Below are positions 56,414-64,000 of a DNA stretch of 64,000 nucleotides, piece after piece. The first letter of the stretch is position 1, and the number at the start of each line of letters is the position of its first letter. Under the pieces are notes generated by a model that had not been told where the DNA came from, made no database searches, and worked only from the letters and a program-made list of their open reading frames with translations. The position numbers and the translations under genes were made by a program. The DNA is from Bacteroidales bacterium (GTDB lineage Bacteria > Bacteroidota > Bacteroidia > Bacteroidales > UBA932), in NCBI GenBank assembly GCA_017627955.1, contig JAGAFU010000055.1:1-64000 (forward strand), given 5' to 3'.

Positions 56414-57364
56414 ATGGATCCGAAGGTCAGCATAGTGATAGTCTGCATGAACAGGATGGATCTCCTCCGTCCTTGTCTGGAGAGCATCCGGACCCACACA
56501 TCGGTCCCTTATGAGACCTTTGTTGTCGCGTACATGTTCACTGAAGACAACCTTAAAGCCCTCACGGAAGAATTCCCGTGGGTAGAGGTAGTGCGAAGTG
56601 ATGAGATCCGGGGATTCTCCGAGAATAATAACCTGGCTTTGCGAAAGGCCAGGGGAGAGTATGTGTTCATCGTCAATGATGACACCTACATCGACTCTCC
56701 TGTAATAGACTCGCTTGTCGCCGATTTCGGGAAGCTTCCGGATAACGCCGCTGTCGTCTCGCCTAAAATAGTGTTCCCTGACGGTCAGGTTCAGACTTGC
56801 GGTCGTCAGAAGTTCACCGGTTGGGGCTATACTCTCCGCTATCTCCATTTCAACAATGAGACCCGCCGGTCCAAGTGGACAATGCGCGAAGGTTTGTTCA
56901 GGACCTACACCCTCAATGGTGCCGCATTTCTTGCCAAGACGAAGATATTCAAGCGATTGGGCTGGTTCGACGAGACATATTTCTTCACCCCCGAAGACGT
57001 TGCCCTGGGGACCAGGATGAATGAGGAAGGTTACGGTGTCTACACTGACGCCGATGTTATCCTTTACCACATCGCCGGCTCCACAGCCTCTCCTTTGGAA
57101 GCGGCCATCAAGCCCGCCCGAGTCAAAGGGGCTCTCATGTTCTACTCCCGGGGCAGCCGCCTTGCCTATTACCTTCTGGGAGCGTATTGCTGGTGTGTGG
57201 AGGCTGCCAGAAGCTTCAAATATTTGTTCAAGGATTGCAGCGACCCCGCCAGCAAGAATGGGATAATGTCCGCGACCGCACGTAATGTTCGGCATAGTAT
57301 TTTCAGCCCACTCACGCCGAAGGAGATTTTCATCAGGTATTACAATTTGTTGAGAAGTAAATGA
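56414..57364 (+). CDS. Glycosyltransferase family 2 (rhamnosyl/galactofuranosyl-like)
   Basis: This 316-aa enzyme has VSIVIVCMNRMDLLRPCLES, DEIRGFSENNNLALRKARGE, the metal motif in YVFIVNDDTYIDSPV and TLNGAAFLAKTKIFKRLGWF with DETYFFTPEDV. That pattern is typical of GT2 enzymes using deoxyhexose or furanose donors. It overlaps the next GT2 gene by four bases. Confidence 0.88.
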   Translation: MDPKVSIVIVCMNRMDLLRPCLESIRTHTSVPYETFVVAYMFTEDNLKALTEEFPWVEVVRSDEIRGFSENNNLALRKARGEYVFIVNDDTYIDSPVIDSLVADFGKLPDNAAVVSPKIVFPDGQVQTCGRQKFTGWGYTLRYLHFNNETRRSKWTMREGLFRTYTLNGAAFLAKTKIFKRLGWFDETYFFTPEDVALGTRMNEEGYGVYTDADVILYHIAGSTASPLEAAIKPARVKGALMFYSRGSRLAYYLLGAYCWCVEAARSFKYLFKDCSDPASKNGIMSATARNVRHSIFSPLTPKEIFIRYYNLLRSK

Positions 57365-58239
57365 AAGTTCTGGTTATAATCGTCACTTATAACGGCATGC
57401 GGTGGGTTGAGAGGTGCTTCGGCAGCCTGCCCCGCTCCGAGATGCCGGTAGACGCCATAGTCATCGACAATGGCTCCACCGATGGCACACCCCAGTGGAT
57501 AAGTGAGCATTATCCGGATGTCAAAGTGATCGTCAACGAGAAGAACACCGGTTTTGGCGCGGCGAATAATATCGGCATGCGTCATGCCCTGGAGAATGGC
57601 TATGACTATGTCTACTTGTTGAATCAGGACGCCTGGCTGCTTCCGGATACGATCGGAAAACTTGTGGCTGTGGCCCAGTCCGCTCCCGATTATGGCATCC
57701 TCAGCCCAATCCAGATGAACGATGGGATGGAGGAGATGAATGGCCTTTTCAAGAACAGGGTAGTGCCGAGCCGTGTCGTTCGGAGGGAGGACCTTTGGGA
57801 GGTACCTTTCGTGATGGCCGCCCATTGGCTGGTCTCCAGGCGGGCCATGGAGGAAGCGGGGCTTTTCTCTCCCTTGTTCCATGTCTATGGCGAGGATGAC
57901 AACTACTGCGCCAGGGTCCTTTACCATGGGATGAGGATAGGCGTCGTTCCCGGGGCGGTCGCGGTCCATGACATCGGTGACCGCAAGCAGGGAAAAGACC
58001 GGTTGATGCTTCGTTCTGTCTACACCCTGGCTTTGTCCCGTTTCTCCGATCCGAGGCGGAAGCCGTCTTCGCAGCTGCTGTTCGTTGTTTTCCATTCCTT
58101 CTCAGCATGCTTGAGATTCAAGTCTTTGAGACCCTTGAGTCTTCTGGCCGACGCGATCAGGGATTATCCGGAGGCGAAGAAATACAGGTCCTTGTCAATG
58201 TCAAAAGGAGCGTTTGTGAAAGATGAGAAAGTGGTTTAG
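57361..58239 (+). CDS. Glycosyltransferase family 2 (rhamnosyltransferase-like)
   Basis: This 292-aa enzyme has VLVIIVTYNGMRWVERCFGS, AIVIDNGSTDGTPQWI, EKNTGFGAANNIGMRHALEN and LNQDAWLLPD. It is related to the GT2 at 47715-48662 on the other strand. It overlaps the fourth ATP-grasp gene by 17 bases. Confidence 0.88.
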   Translation: MKVLVIIVTYNGMRWVERCFGSLPRSEMPVDAIVIDNGSTDGTPQWISEHYPDVKVIVNEKNTGFGAANNIGMRHALENGYDYVYLLNQDAWLLPDTIGKLVAVAQSAPDYGILSPIQMNDGMEEMNGLFKNRVVPSRVVRREDLWEVPFVMAAHWLVSRRAMEEAGLFSPLFHVYGEDDNYCARVLYHGMRIGVVPGAVAVHDIGDRKQGKDRLMLRSVYTLALSRFSDPRRKPSSQLLFVVFHSFSACLRFKSLRPLSLLADAIRDYPEAKKYRSLSMSKGAFVKDEKVV

Positions 58240-59137
58240 CGATTTGTTCAACTCGGTACTGCGGATCCTGGCGAAGACTCATTTGCTGGGGCCTGGGCCG
58301 GTCGCTAAGCTGAAGTATTACCAAATGCTTCACCGCTGGCCTGACCTCAAGCATCCGAAAGATCTCAACGAGAAGATCAACTGGTTGAAGTTCAATGGCG
58401 ACACATCCATGTGGCCAATGCTTGCCGACAAGTACGCGGTCCGTTCCTACGTCAGGGATAAGGGATTAGGTGACACTTTGACAAAGTTACTTGGGAAGTG
58501 GGAAAGGCCTGAAGACATTGATTGGGAGAACCTTCCGGAGGCCTTTGTGCTGAAACTGAACAATGGAAGCGGAGATGTCGTCGTCTGCAAGAATAAGAGT
58601 GAGTTGGATATTCCCGCTACTGTGGCCCATTTCTCCAAGCTGATGAAAATCAGGTGCGGGTTCGAGACCTCGGAACTCCATTACACCAAGATCAAGCCTC
58701 TGGTCATCGCCGAGGAGCTTCTGGACTCGTCGACCCAGCCCGCGGGATCAAGCTCATTGGTTGACTACAAGTTCTGGTGTTTTGACGGCGAGCCATATTC
58801 CGTGTGGGCCTGTTACGGAAGGACCCCTTCGGAGGTCTATGTCAATCTCTATGACCTTGAATGGAACGTCCACCCGGAAGTCTCCGTGTTCACAGGACAT
58901 TACAAGGACGGGAAAGGCGCCATCCCCAGGCCCGAAAGTCTCCCGAGGATGCTGGAGATCGCGTCGGCTCTTTCAAAAGGGCATCCCCAGATGAGGGTCG
59001 ACCTTTACGAAGTCGACGGGAAGGTCTATTTCGGCGAGCTGACGCTCACTTCCGCCGGCGGTTACATGAAGTATTTCACCCAGGACTATCTCATTGAGAT
59101 GGGAAACAAGGTAAAGTTGCCTTCAGGCAATATTTGA
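58223..59137 (+). CDS. TupA-like ATP-grasp protein (copy 4)
   Basis: This 304-aa protein is the last gene of the operon. It has HPKDLNEKINWLKFNGDTSM, DKYAVRSYVRDKGLGDTLTK and an ATP-binding strand that differs from the other copies (FVLKLNNGSGDVVVCKNKSE instead of KCNHDSGS). The C-terminal DYKFWCFDGEPYSVWACYGR and MRVDLYEVDGKVYFGELTLT agree with the family and with copy 3. The altered ATP-loop may reflect another substrate. A purine-rich AAAGGAG lies 13 bases before the ATG. Confidence 0.85.
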   Translation: MRKWFSDLFNSVLRILAKTHLLGPGPVAKLKYYQMLHRWPDLKHPKDLNEKINWLKFNGDTSMWPMLADKYAVRSYVRDKGLGDTLTKLLGKWERPEDIDWENLPEAFVLKLNNGSGDVVVCKNKSELDIPATVAHFSKLMKIRCGFETSELHYTKIKPLVIAEELLDSSTQPAGSSSLVDYKFWCFDGEPYSVWACYGRTPSEVYVNLYDLEWNVHPEVSVFTGHYKDGKGAIPRPESLPRMLEIASALSKGHPQMRVDLYEVDGKVYFGELTLTSAGGYMKYFTQDYLIEMGNKVKLPSGNI

Positions 59138-59143
59138 ACATCT

Positions 59144-59151
59144 TAAATTTG
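59144..59151 (+). promoter_or_regulatory. -7 element of the outer-membrane protein gene
   Basis: TAAATTTG matches TAnnTTTG and lies 8 bases before the ATG at 59160. The first ATG at 59154 is only two bases away, so the second ATG is the better start. Confidence 0.5.
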
Positions 59152-59159
59152 AAATGAAT

Positions 59160-59795
59160 ATGAAAAAGTTAATCACAACGATCCTTGCGGCGTCCTTGGC
59201 GCTTGCCGGATCCAACGCGTTCGCGCAGAACCTTATGGCAGAAGTCGGCTTCGGAATGAGCGACACGAGGTTCGACTATACTCTCGGCCACACCAACGCT
59301 GCCCTTTTCGGGGGGACTCTCGGGCTTTCTTATGAGATCCCTGTCGTTGAAGGCACGCTCGGATTCGCCCCTGGAGTGAGGGTCGGCTATTTCACCAAAG
59401 GGGATGTGGACATCTATGGGTACGAGGATATCTCGTTCACGGAGTCTTACCTTTCCGTTCCCCTCGACTTCAACCTCAAGTTCGACATGAGTGAGGACAT
59501 GAGGTTTCTGGTTTTCGCTGGTCCTACTCTGGACATTGGACTGACTTCCAGGGTCAAGGAAAAGTCGACCAGTGTCAATTATGACATCTACGACGGCGCG
59601 TTGAGCAGCTACACCAAGTATTCCCGTTTCGATGTCTTGATCGGAGGTGGAGTCGGGTTTGATGTCATGGATGCTGTCCGTTTCTCTGTCAGGTACGATT
59701 ATGGCCTTATCAATCGCAACGGCGGCAATCTGACCAGCGGTTTCCTGAAGATTCACCGCAGCCAGCTGAAGCTTGGAGTCGGATTCCTGTTTTAG
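59160..59795 (+). CDS. Outer-membrane beta-barrel protein (OmpA-/porin-like)
   Basis: From MKKLITTILAASLALAGSNA the protein has 211 aa with a clear signal peptide cut after NAFAQ. The mature part consists of alternating amphipathic strands (GGTLGLSYEIPVVEGTLGFA, FAPGVRVGYFTKGDVDIYGY, ...QLKLGVGFLF) and ends in Phe, as outer-membrane barrels do. It looks like an 8-strand PorT/OmpW-type barrel. The stop codon abuts a repeat. Function is unknown. Confidence 0.8.
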   Translation: MKKLITTILAASLALAGSNAFAQNLMAEVGFGMSDTRFDYTLGHTNAALFGGTLGLSYEIPVVEGTLGFAPGVRVGYFTKGDVDIYGYEDISFTESYLSVPLDFNLKFDMSEDMRFLVFAGPTLDIGLTSRVKEKSTSVNYDIYDGALSSYTKYSRFDVLIGGGVGFDVMDAVRFSVRYDYGLINRNGGNLTSGFLKIHRSQLKLGVGFLF

Positions 59796-59910
59796 ATCCT
59801 TCGCTTTCGCTCAGGATGACAAGAGGTGCTTGGGATGACAAGAAGTGCTTGGGATGACAAGAAGTACTTGGGATGACAAAATGTCATTCTGAACGCCAGT
59901 GAAGAATCTG
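59795..59910. repeat. Repeat array between the OMP gene and secA
   Basis: A family A unit in reverse orientation (59795-59821) is followed by three 19-bp tandem units (59821-59839, 59840-59858, 59859-59877; core GTGCTTGGGATGA) and then by a family A unit in forward orientation (59883-59910). The outer units form an inverted pair that could fold into a long hairpin after the OMP gene. The first unit overlaps the OMP stop codon by one base. Confidence 0.85.
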
Positions 59911-59936
59911 GTATTGTTATTGTCTCTGATTATCGC

Positions 59937-59944
59937 TATATTTG
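59937..59944 (+). promoter_or_regulatory. -7 element of secA
   Basis: TATATTTG matches TAnnTTTG and lies 27 bases before the secA start codon. Confidence 0.6.
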
Positions 59945-59971
59945 TAGGTTAATCAGAGACAAACTTTTTTT

Positions 59972-62900
59972 ATGGCTATATCAGGCATATTAAGAAAAAT
60001 TTTCGGTTCCAAGGCCGATCGTGACATGAAACTCATCAAACCGGTCCTGGACAAAGTCCTGGCGGCATACCCCGCCATCGACGCTTTATCGGATGACGAA
60101 TTGAGGGAGAGGTCGCGGGCATTGCGTCAGAAGCTCAGCGAGTGCGAGGCCCCGTTCGAGGCCAGGATCGCCGAGATCAAGGCAAAGCTTGAGGAGGATA
60201 TTCCGGTCTCGGAAAAAGAGAATCTCGCCACTGAGTCTGACAAACTCGTCAAGGAAGAGGATGAGAAGATCGAGGAAGTCCTGGATGAGATCCTTCCCGA
60301 GGCTTTCGCCATCATGAAGTCGACTGCCCGCAGGTTCAAGGAGAATGAGTCTATCGTGGTGAATGCCACACAGTTCGATAAGGATCTCAGTATCAATCAT
60401 GATTTCGTGACCATCGACGGAGACAAGGCCGTGTATCACAACCATTGGATGGCCGGTGGCAACGAGATCACCTGGGATATGGTCCACTATGACGTTCAGC
60501 TCATCGGTGGTATCGTCCTGAACGGAGGAGTAAAATCCAACAAGGAGCAGATGGGTAGCATAGCCGAGATGGCTACCGGTGAGGGTAAGACCCTCGTGGC
60601 GACCTTGCCGGTGTTCCTCAACGCCCTTGCGGGGAAGGGAGTCCATGTCGTGACTGTCAACGACTACCTCTCCAAGCGAGACTCCGAGTGGATGGGACCT
60701 CTCTACATGTTCCATGGCCTTTCGGTCGACTGCATTGACAAGCATGAGCCGAACAGCGACGCCCGAAAGAGGGCCTACAACTGCGACATCACTTTCGGTA
60801 CCAACAATGAGTTCGGTTTCGACTACTTGAGGGACAACATGGCCGTCAACATGAACGACCTTGTCCAGCGCAAGCATCACTACGCCATCGTCGATGAGGT
60901 CGACTCAGTCTTGATCGATGATGCCCGTACCCCTCTGATCATTTCCGGTCCTGTGGCGAAAGCGGAGGATGACGAGCAGTACATGGAGTACCGTCCGTAT
61001 GTCGAGAGTCTGTACCAGAAGCAGCGCAACCTTGTCAACCAGGTGCTTAACGAGGCGAAGAAAGCTATCGCCGCGGGCAAGATGGACGAAGGCGGCATGC
61101 TCCTCTACAGGGCCTACAAGGGACTCCCCAAGTACCAGCCGCTCATCAAGTTCCTCAGCGAGCAAGGCATGAAAGCCCTCATGCAGAAGGCCGAGAACTT
61201 CTACATGCAGGACAATGAGAGCCAGATGCACATCGTGACCGACGAGCTGTATTTCGTGATCAGCGAGCAGCAGCACTCTGTGGACATGACCGACAAGGGT
61301 CATGACGCCCTGGCGAACGCGGTTTCCGATCCTGATTTCTTCGTCCTTCCCGACATGGGCAGCAAGATCGCTGACATCAAGAAGGACGAGAACATGACAC
61401 CCGAGCAGAAGCAGGAGGCCCAGGACAGGCTCATGGAGGAATATTCACTCAAGAGTGAGAGGGTCCATGCCATGATCCAGCTCCTGAAGGCTTACGCGAT
61501 GTTCCAGAAGGACGTCGACTACGTCGTCATCGACAACAAGGTCAAGATCGTCGATGAGCAGACCGGCCGTATCATGGAGGGACGCCGCTGGAGCGACGGT
61601 CTCCATCAGGCTGTCGAGGCAAAGGAAAATGTCAAGGTCGAGGCCGCTACCCAGACCTTCGCGACCATCACCCTGCAGAACTACTTCAGGATGTATCACA
61701 AGCTTGCTGGTATGACCGGTACCGCCGAGACTGAGGCTGGTGAGTTCTGGTCCATCTACAAGCTGGATGTCGTCGTGATCCCGACCAACCGTCCTGTGAT
61801 AAGGAACGACCAGGACGATCTCATCTACAAGACCAAAAAAGCCAAGTATCAGGCTGTTATCAATAAGGTAAAAGAGCTGACCGATGCCGGCAGGCCGGTC
61901 CTGGTGGGAACGACCGATGTCGAGACCTCCGAGCTTCTCAGCCGTATGCTCCGTATGAGGGGAATCAAGCATAATGTCTTGAATGCCAAGGAGCATGCAC
62001 GTGAGGCTGAAATCGTCGCTCAGGCTGGACAGAAGGGGAATGTCACCATCGCAACCAACATGGCAGGCCGTGGAACCGACATCAAGCTGACTCCTGAGGT
62101 CAAGGCCGCGGGTGGACTCGCGATCATCGGTACGGAAAGGCATGACAGCCGCCGTGTGGACCGTCAGCTGCGTGGCCGTTCCGGCCGACAGGGCGACCCG
62201 GGTTCCTCTGAGTTCTACATCTCCCTTGAGGATAAGCTGATGCGTCTGTTCGGTTCCGAGAGGATCGCCGGAGTCGTGGATAAGCTTGTCATGGCGGATG
62301 ACGAGGCTCTTGTCAACGGAATGCTCTCCAAGTCGATAGAGAACGCGCAGAAGAAGGTGGAAGAGAACAACTTCGGTGTTCGTAAGAGACTCCTTGAGTA
62401 TGACGACGTGATGAACTATCAGCGCGAGGCTGTCTACGCCCGCCGTCGTAACGCCTTGTCCGGCGAGAGGATCGAGATCGATGTCCAGAACATGATGATC
62501 GACTCCTCCAACATAATCTCCGAGAGGGCGGAAGGCATGTCGTACCAGGCCTTTGAGGAATATGTAATGGGCCAGATGTCCATCGACCTCGGTTTCGACG
62601 AGGCCTTCTATACTTCAGCTAAGCCGGAGGACATCTCCAAAGCCTTGTGCGCTCACATGCAGGAGGTCTATGACCGCAGGATGAACACTCTTTCCGAGAA
62701 GGTCTATCCCTTCATCAAGCAGATATTCGAGAAGCAGGGGAGTATGTATCAGAACATCGCCATCCCTATCTCTGATGGACGTAAGATGTTGACCCTCAGT
62801 GTTAATCTCGAGAAGGCCTACAACACCCAGGGCAAGGAGATCGCTAAGGCTTTGAGCCGTACGATCATTCTCTACCAGATTGATGAGCACTGGAAGCAGC

Positions 62901-63277
62901 ACCTCCGCGAGATGGACGATCTTCGTACAAGTGTCCAGAACGCCGCTTACGAGCAGAAGGATCCGCTGGTGGTCTACAAGCTTGAGAGTTACAACCTTTT
63001 CGCCTCGATGCTTGAAGATCTCAACAAGGATGTTCTCTCATTCCTCCTGAGGGCCTTCGTGCCGCTGAGAGACGAGAATGAGGCCCGTCCGGCCCAGGCG
63101 CCGAGGCGCCGTACCGACATGAGCCAGATGCAGACCCGTCGCAATGACCTTGTCACTAACGGGGAGCAGAAGGCGAACGCCCCGGTCCATGTGGAGAAGA
63201 GGGTTGGAAGGAACGATCCTTGCCCTTGCGGCTCTGGCAAGAAATACAAGAACTGCCATGGTGCAGGCCTAGTGTAA
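59972..63277 (+). CDS. secA: Preprotein translocase ATPase SecA
   Basis: This 1101-aa motor drives protein export through SecYEG. Motifs seen are the Walker A in EMATGEGKTLVATLPVFLNA, the DEAD-type Walker B in AIVDEVDSVLIDDARTPLII, motif TNMAGRGTDIKL, and the preprotein cross-linking and scaffold domains. The C-terminal zinc-binding tail VGRNDPCPCGSGKKYKNCHG, which contacts SecB and ribosomes, is complete. The length with an insertion near 340-400 is usual for Bacteroidetes SecA. The bactofilin gene follows after one base. Confidence 0.98.
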   Translation: MAISGILRKIFGSKADRDMKLIKPVLDKVLAAYPAIDALSDDELRERSRALRQKLSECEAPFEARIAEIKAKLEEDIPVSEKENLATESDKLVKEEDEKIEEVLDEILPEAFAIMKSTARRFKENESIVVNATQFDKDLSINHDFVTIDGDKAVYHNHWMAGGNEITWDMVHYDVQLIGGIVLNGGVKSNKEQMGSIAEMATGEGKTLVATLPVFLNALAGKGVHVVTVNDYLSKRDSEWMGPLYMFHGLSVDCIDKHEPNSDARKRAYNCDITFGTNNEFGFDYLRDNMAVNMNDLVQRKHHYAIVDEVDSVLIDDARTPLIISGPVAKAEDDEQYMEYRPYVESLYQKQRNLVNQVLNEAKKAIAAGKMDEGGMLLYRAYKGLPKYQPLIKFLSEQGMKALMQKAENFYMQDNESQMHIVTDELYFVISEQQHSVDMTDKGHDALANAVSDPDFFVLPDMGSKIADIKKDENMTPEQKQEAQDRLMEEYSLKSERVHAMIQLLKAYAMFQKDVDYVVIDNKVKIVDEQTGRIMEGRRWSDGLHQAVEAKENVKVEAATQTFATITLQNYFRMYHKLAGMTGTAETEAGEFWSIYKLDVVVIPTNRPVIRNDQDDLIYKTKKAKYQAVINKVKELTDAGRPVLVGTTDVETSELLSRMLRMRGIKHNVLNAKEHAREAEIVAQAGQKGNVTIATNMAGRGTDIKLTPEVKAAGGLAIIGTERHDSRRVDRQLRGRSGRQGDPGSSEFYISLEDKLMRLFGSERIAGVVDKLVMADDEALVNGMLSKSIENAQKKVEENNFGVRKRLLEYDDVMNYQREAVYARRRNALSGERIEIDVQNMMIDSSNIISERAEGMSYQAFEEYVMGQMSIDLGFDEAFYTSAKPEDISKALCAHMQEVYDRRMNTLSEKVYPFIKQIFEKQGSMYQNIAIPISDGRKMLTLSVNLEKAYNTQGKEIAKALSRTIILYQIDEHWKQHLREMDDLRTSVQNAAYEQKDPLVVYKLESYNLFASMLEDLNKDVLSFLLRAFVPLRDENEARPAQAPRRRTDMSQMQTRRNDLVTNGEQKANAPVHVEKRVGRNDPCPCGSGKKYKNCHGAGLV

Positions 63278-63278
63278 A

Positions 63279-63812
63279 ATGTTGAATATTAACAATAAAA
63301 TGATAAAGAATATGGCAGCGAATTATGACAGGTCCGGCGATAGTGTCGGTGTCAACGACATCAGCAGAATCTCGGCTGGCTCGAGCATCAAGGGAGAGAT
63401 CACATCTCCTAACGACATCAGGATAGACGGTACTTTTGAAGGTAAGATAGTTTCACAGGCAAAGGTTGTTGTCGGAGAGAAGGCAATCGTCAAAGGTGAC
63501 ATCATCTGCTCAAGTTGCGACTTCTGGGGAAAGATCGACGGTAATTTCTATGTCAAGGACACCCTCAGCCTCAAAGACACGTGCGTCGTGACCGGCGACC
63601 TTCACATCAGAAGGCTCCAGGTCGATCTTGACGCCACCTTCAACGGCAATTGCAAGATGATCACTGAAGGCGAGTTCACCCAGTTGACCACTGGTGAGCG
63701 TCCCTCCATGTATGATATTCCCGGTAATGAGGACAATGATGAGACCTTCAAGGTCGGTTCATCCTCTTCTCCTTTCTCAACTCCCGCCGGGAGCGATATT
63801 CCCGAAGCATAA
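63279..63812 (+). CDS. Bactofilin-family polymer-forming cytoskeletal protein
   Basis: This frame gives up to 177 aa; the ATG of MAANYDRSGDSVGV (166 aa) is an equally plausible start. The central beta-helix repeats (SIKGEITSPNDIRIDGTFEG, KAIVKGDIICSSCDFWGKID, DTLSLKDTCVVTGDLHIRRL) are the DUF583/bactofilin fold, flanked by disordered tails. Bactofilins polymerise without nucleotide and position envelope-making enzymes. It is probably cotranscribed with secA. Confidence 0.9.
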   Translation: MLNINNKMIKNMAANYDRSGDSVGVNDISRISAGSSIKGEITSPNDIRIDGTFEGKIVSQAKVVVGEKAIVKGDIICSSCDFWGKIDGNFYVKDTLSLKDTCVVTGDLHIRRLQVDLDATFNGNCKMITEGEFTQLTTGERPSMYDIPGNEDNDETFKVGSSSSPFSTPAGSDIPEA

Positions 63813-63831
63813 GAAAAACCGTAAGGTTTTC
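63813..63831. terminator. Short bidirectional terminator-like hairpin
   Basis: AAAACC and GGTTTT form a 6-bp stem around a GTAA loop directly between the stops of the convergent bactofilin and TolC-family genes. The stem's T run could end transcription, but it is weak. Confidence 0.5.
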
Positions 63832-64000
63832 TATTCTACTCCTCCGCCCAAGGCCTGGTATAAGGCTATCTGGGCGGAGGTTATTGATTGTAAGTCGCTG
63901 ATAATCCCCAGCTCAGCGCTCAGAAGGGACTGTTGGGCCGTGAGAACTTCCAGATAATTGGTTGAGGAATAGATCATCGTCAGCTCGATCTTCTCCATGG
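63831..64000 (-). CDS. TolC-family outer-membrane efflux protein, C-terminal end
   Basis: The last 56 codons of a minus-strand gene are in the window. The peptide includes YSSTNYLEVLTAQQSLLSAE and LQSITSAQIALYQALGGGVE before the stop. The Y-L-E-V-L-x-A-Q-Q-S-L-L pattern and the final ALYQALGGG are typical of the second helical hairpin of TolC/NodT-type outer-membrane channels of RND efflux pumps. The rest of the gene lies outside the window. Confidence 0.8.
   Translation of the reverse strand, partial: MEKIELTMIYSSTNYLEVLTAQQSLLSAELGIISDLQSITSAQIALYQALGGGVE

Noticed and set aside
59821-59877. Possible CRISPR or iteron array of 19-bp units before secA
   Set aside because: There are no spacers and only three units, flanked by the dispersed family A repeat. 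Nothing suggests a replication origin.

Overview
The window looks like a chromosomal segment of a Bacteroidales (Bacteroidetes) bacterium. Protein families restricted to or typical of that phylum are present: the conjugative-transposon protein TraN, DUF4249 paired with a TonB-dependent receptor, an Hc1-type histone-like protein, and an 1101-aa SecA. Exact or near copies of the phylum's -7 promoter element (TAnnTTTG) precede many genes, and most starts lack Shine-Dalgarno sequences. I cannot name a genus from sequence alone.

Layout. 1-4.46 kb is the relic of an integrated element: an IS1595-type transposase tail, an orphan TraN, an AbiEi/AbiEii toxin-antitoxin (phage defence) pair, a tyrosine recombinase and a small excisionase-like protein, ending in a tRNA-Val gene that survives only as its 5' half. 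4.5-12.1 kb (minus strand) holds tadA, rpmH, an operon of C1 peptidase-polA-sigma factor-rsmG, and a peroxide/iron operon of ferritin, glutathione peroxidase and an OhrR-like MarR regulator. The promoter of that last operon carries two matching palindromes. 12.2-29.8 kb holds a YidE/AspT-type transporter, a lipoprotein related to dipeptidyl peptidase III that lacks a zinc ligand, a TonB receptor/DUF4249 pair, a FecCD-type ABC permease and ATPase, an Rpn nuclease, tyrS-rbfA, tpiA, a secreted M6 protease, a histone-like protein, pth, rplY and a clostripain-family lipoprotein. 29.9-42.2 kb is mostly housekeeping: DPP III, xerD, tdk, rsmI, a ComEA-like protein, recA, rlmN, a patatin/beta-barrel protein, recX and purC.

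42.2-59.1 kb is a glycan-assembly locus: a nucleotide-sugar epimerase, six GT2 enzymes, a GT10 fucosyltransferase-like enzyme, a GT8-like enzyme, a DUF616 glycosyltransferase, UDP-galactopyranose mutase and four TupA-like ATP-grasp proteins. Ten of these genes (48.9-59.1 kb) run as one tightly packed operon. No flippase, polymerase or initiating transferase is visible. The rest is an outer-membrane beta-barrel protein, secA, a bactofilin and the end of a TolC-type efflux protein.

The most unusual signals are: (i) several families of small palindromic or tandem repeats, present between genes and also in frame inside at least four protein-coding genes; (ii) four TupA-like ATP-grasp genes interleaved with glycosyltransferases, one of which looks like a mosaic of its neighbours; (iii) a twin-palindrome operator candidate upstream of ferritin-gpx-ohrR; (iv) a DNA polymerase I in which all three proofreading motifs are lost; (v) a half tRNA gene beside a recombinase.
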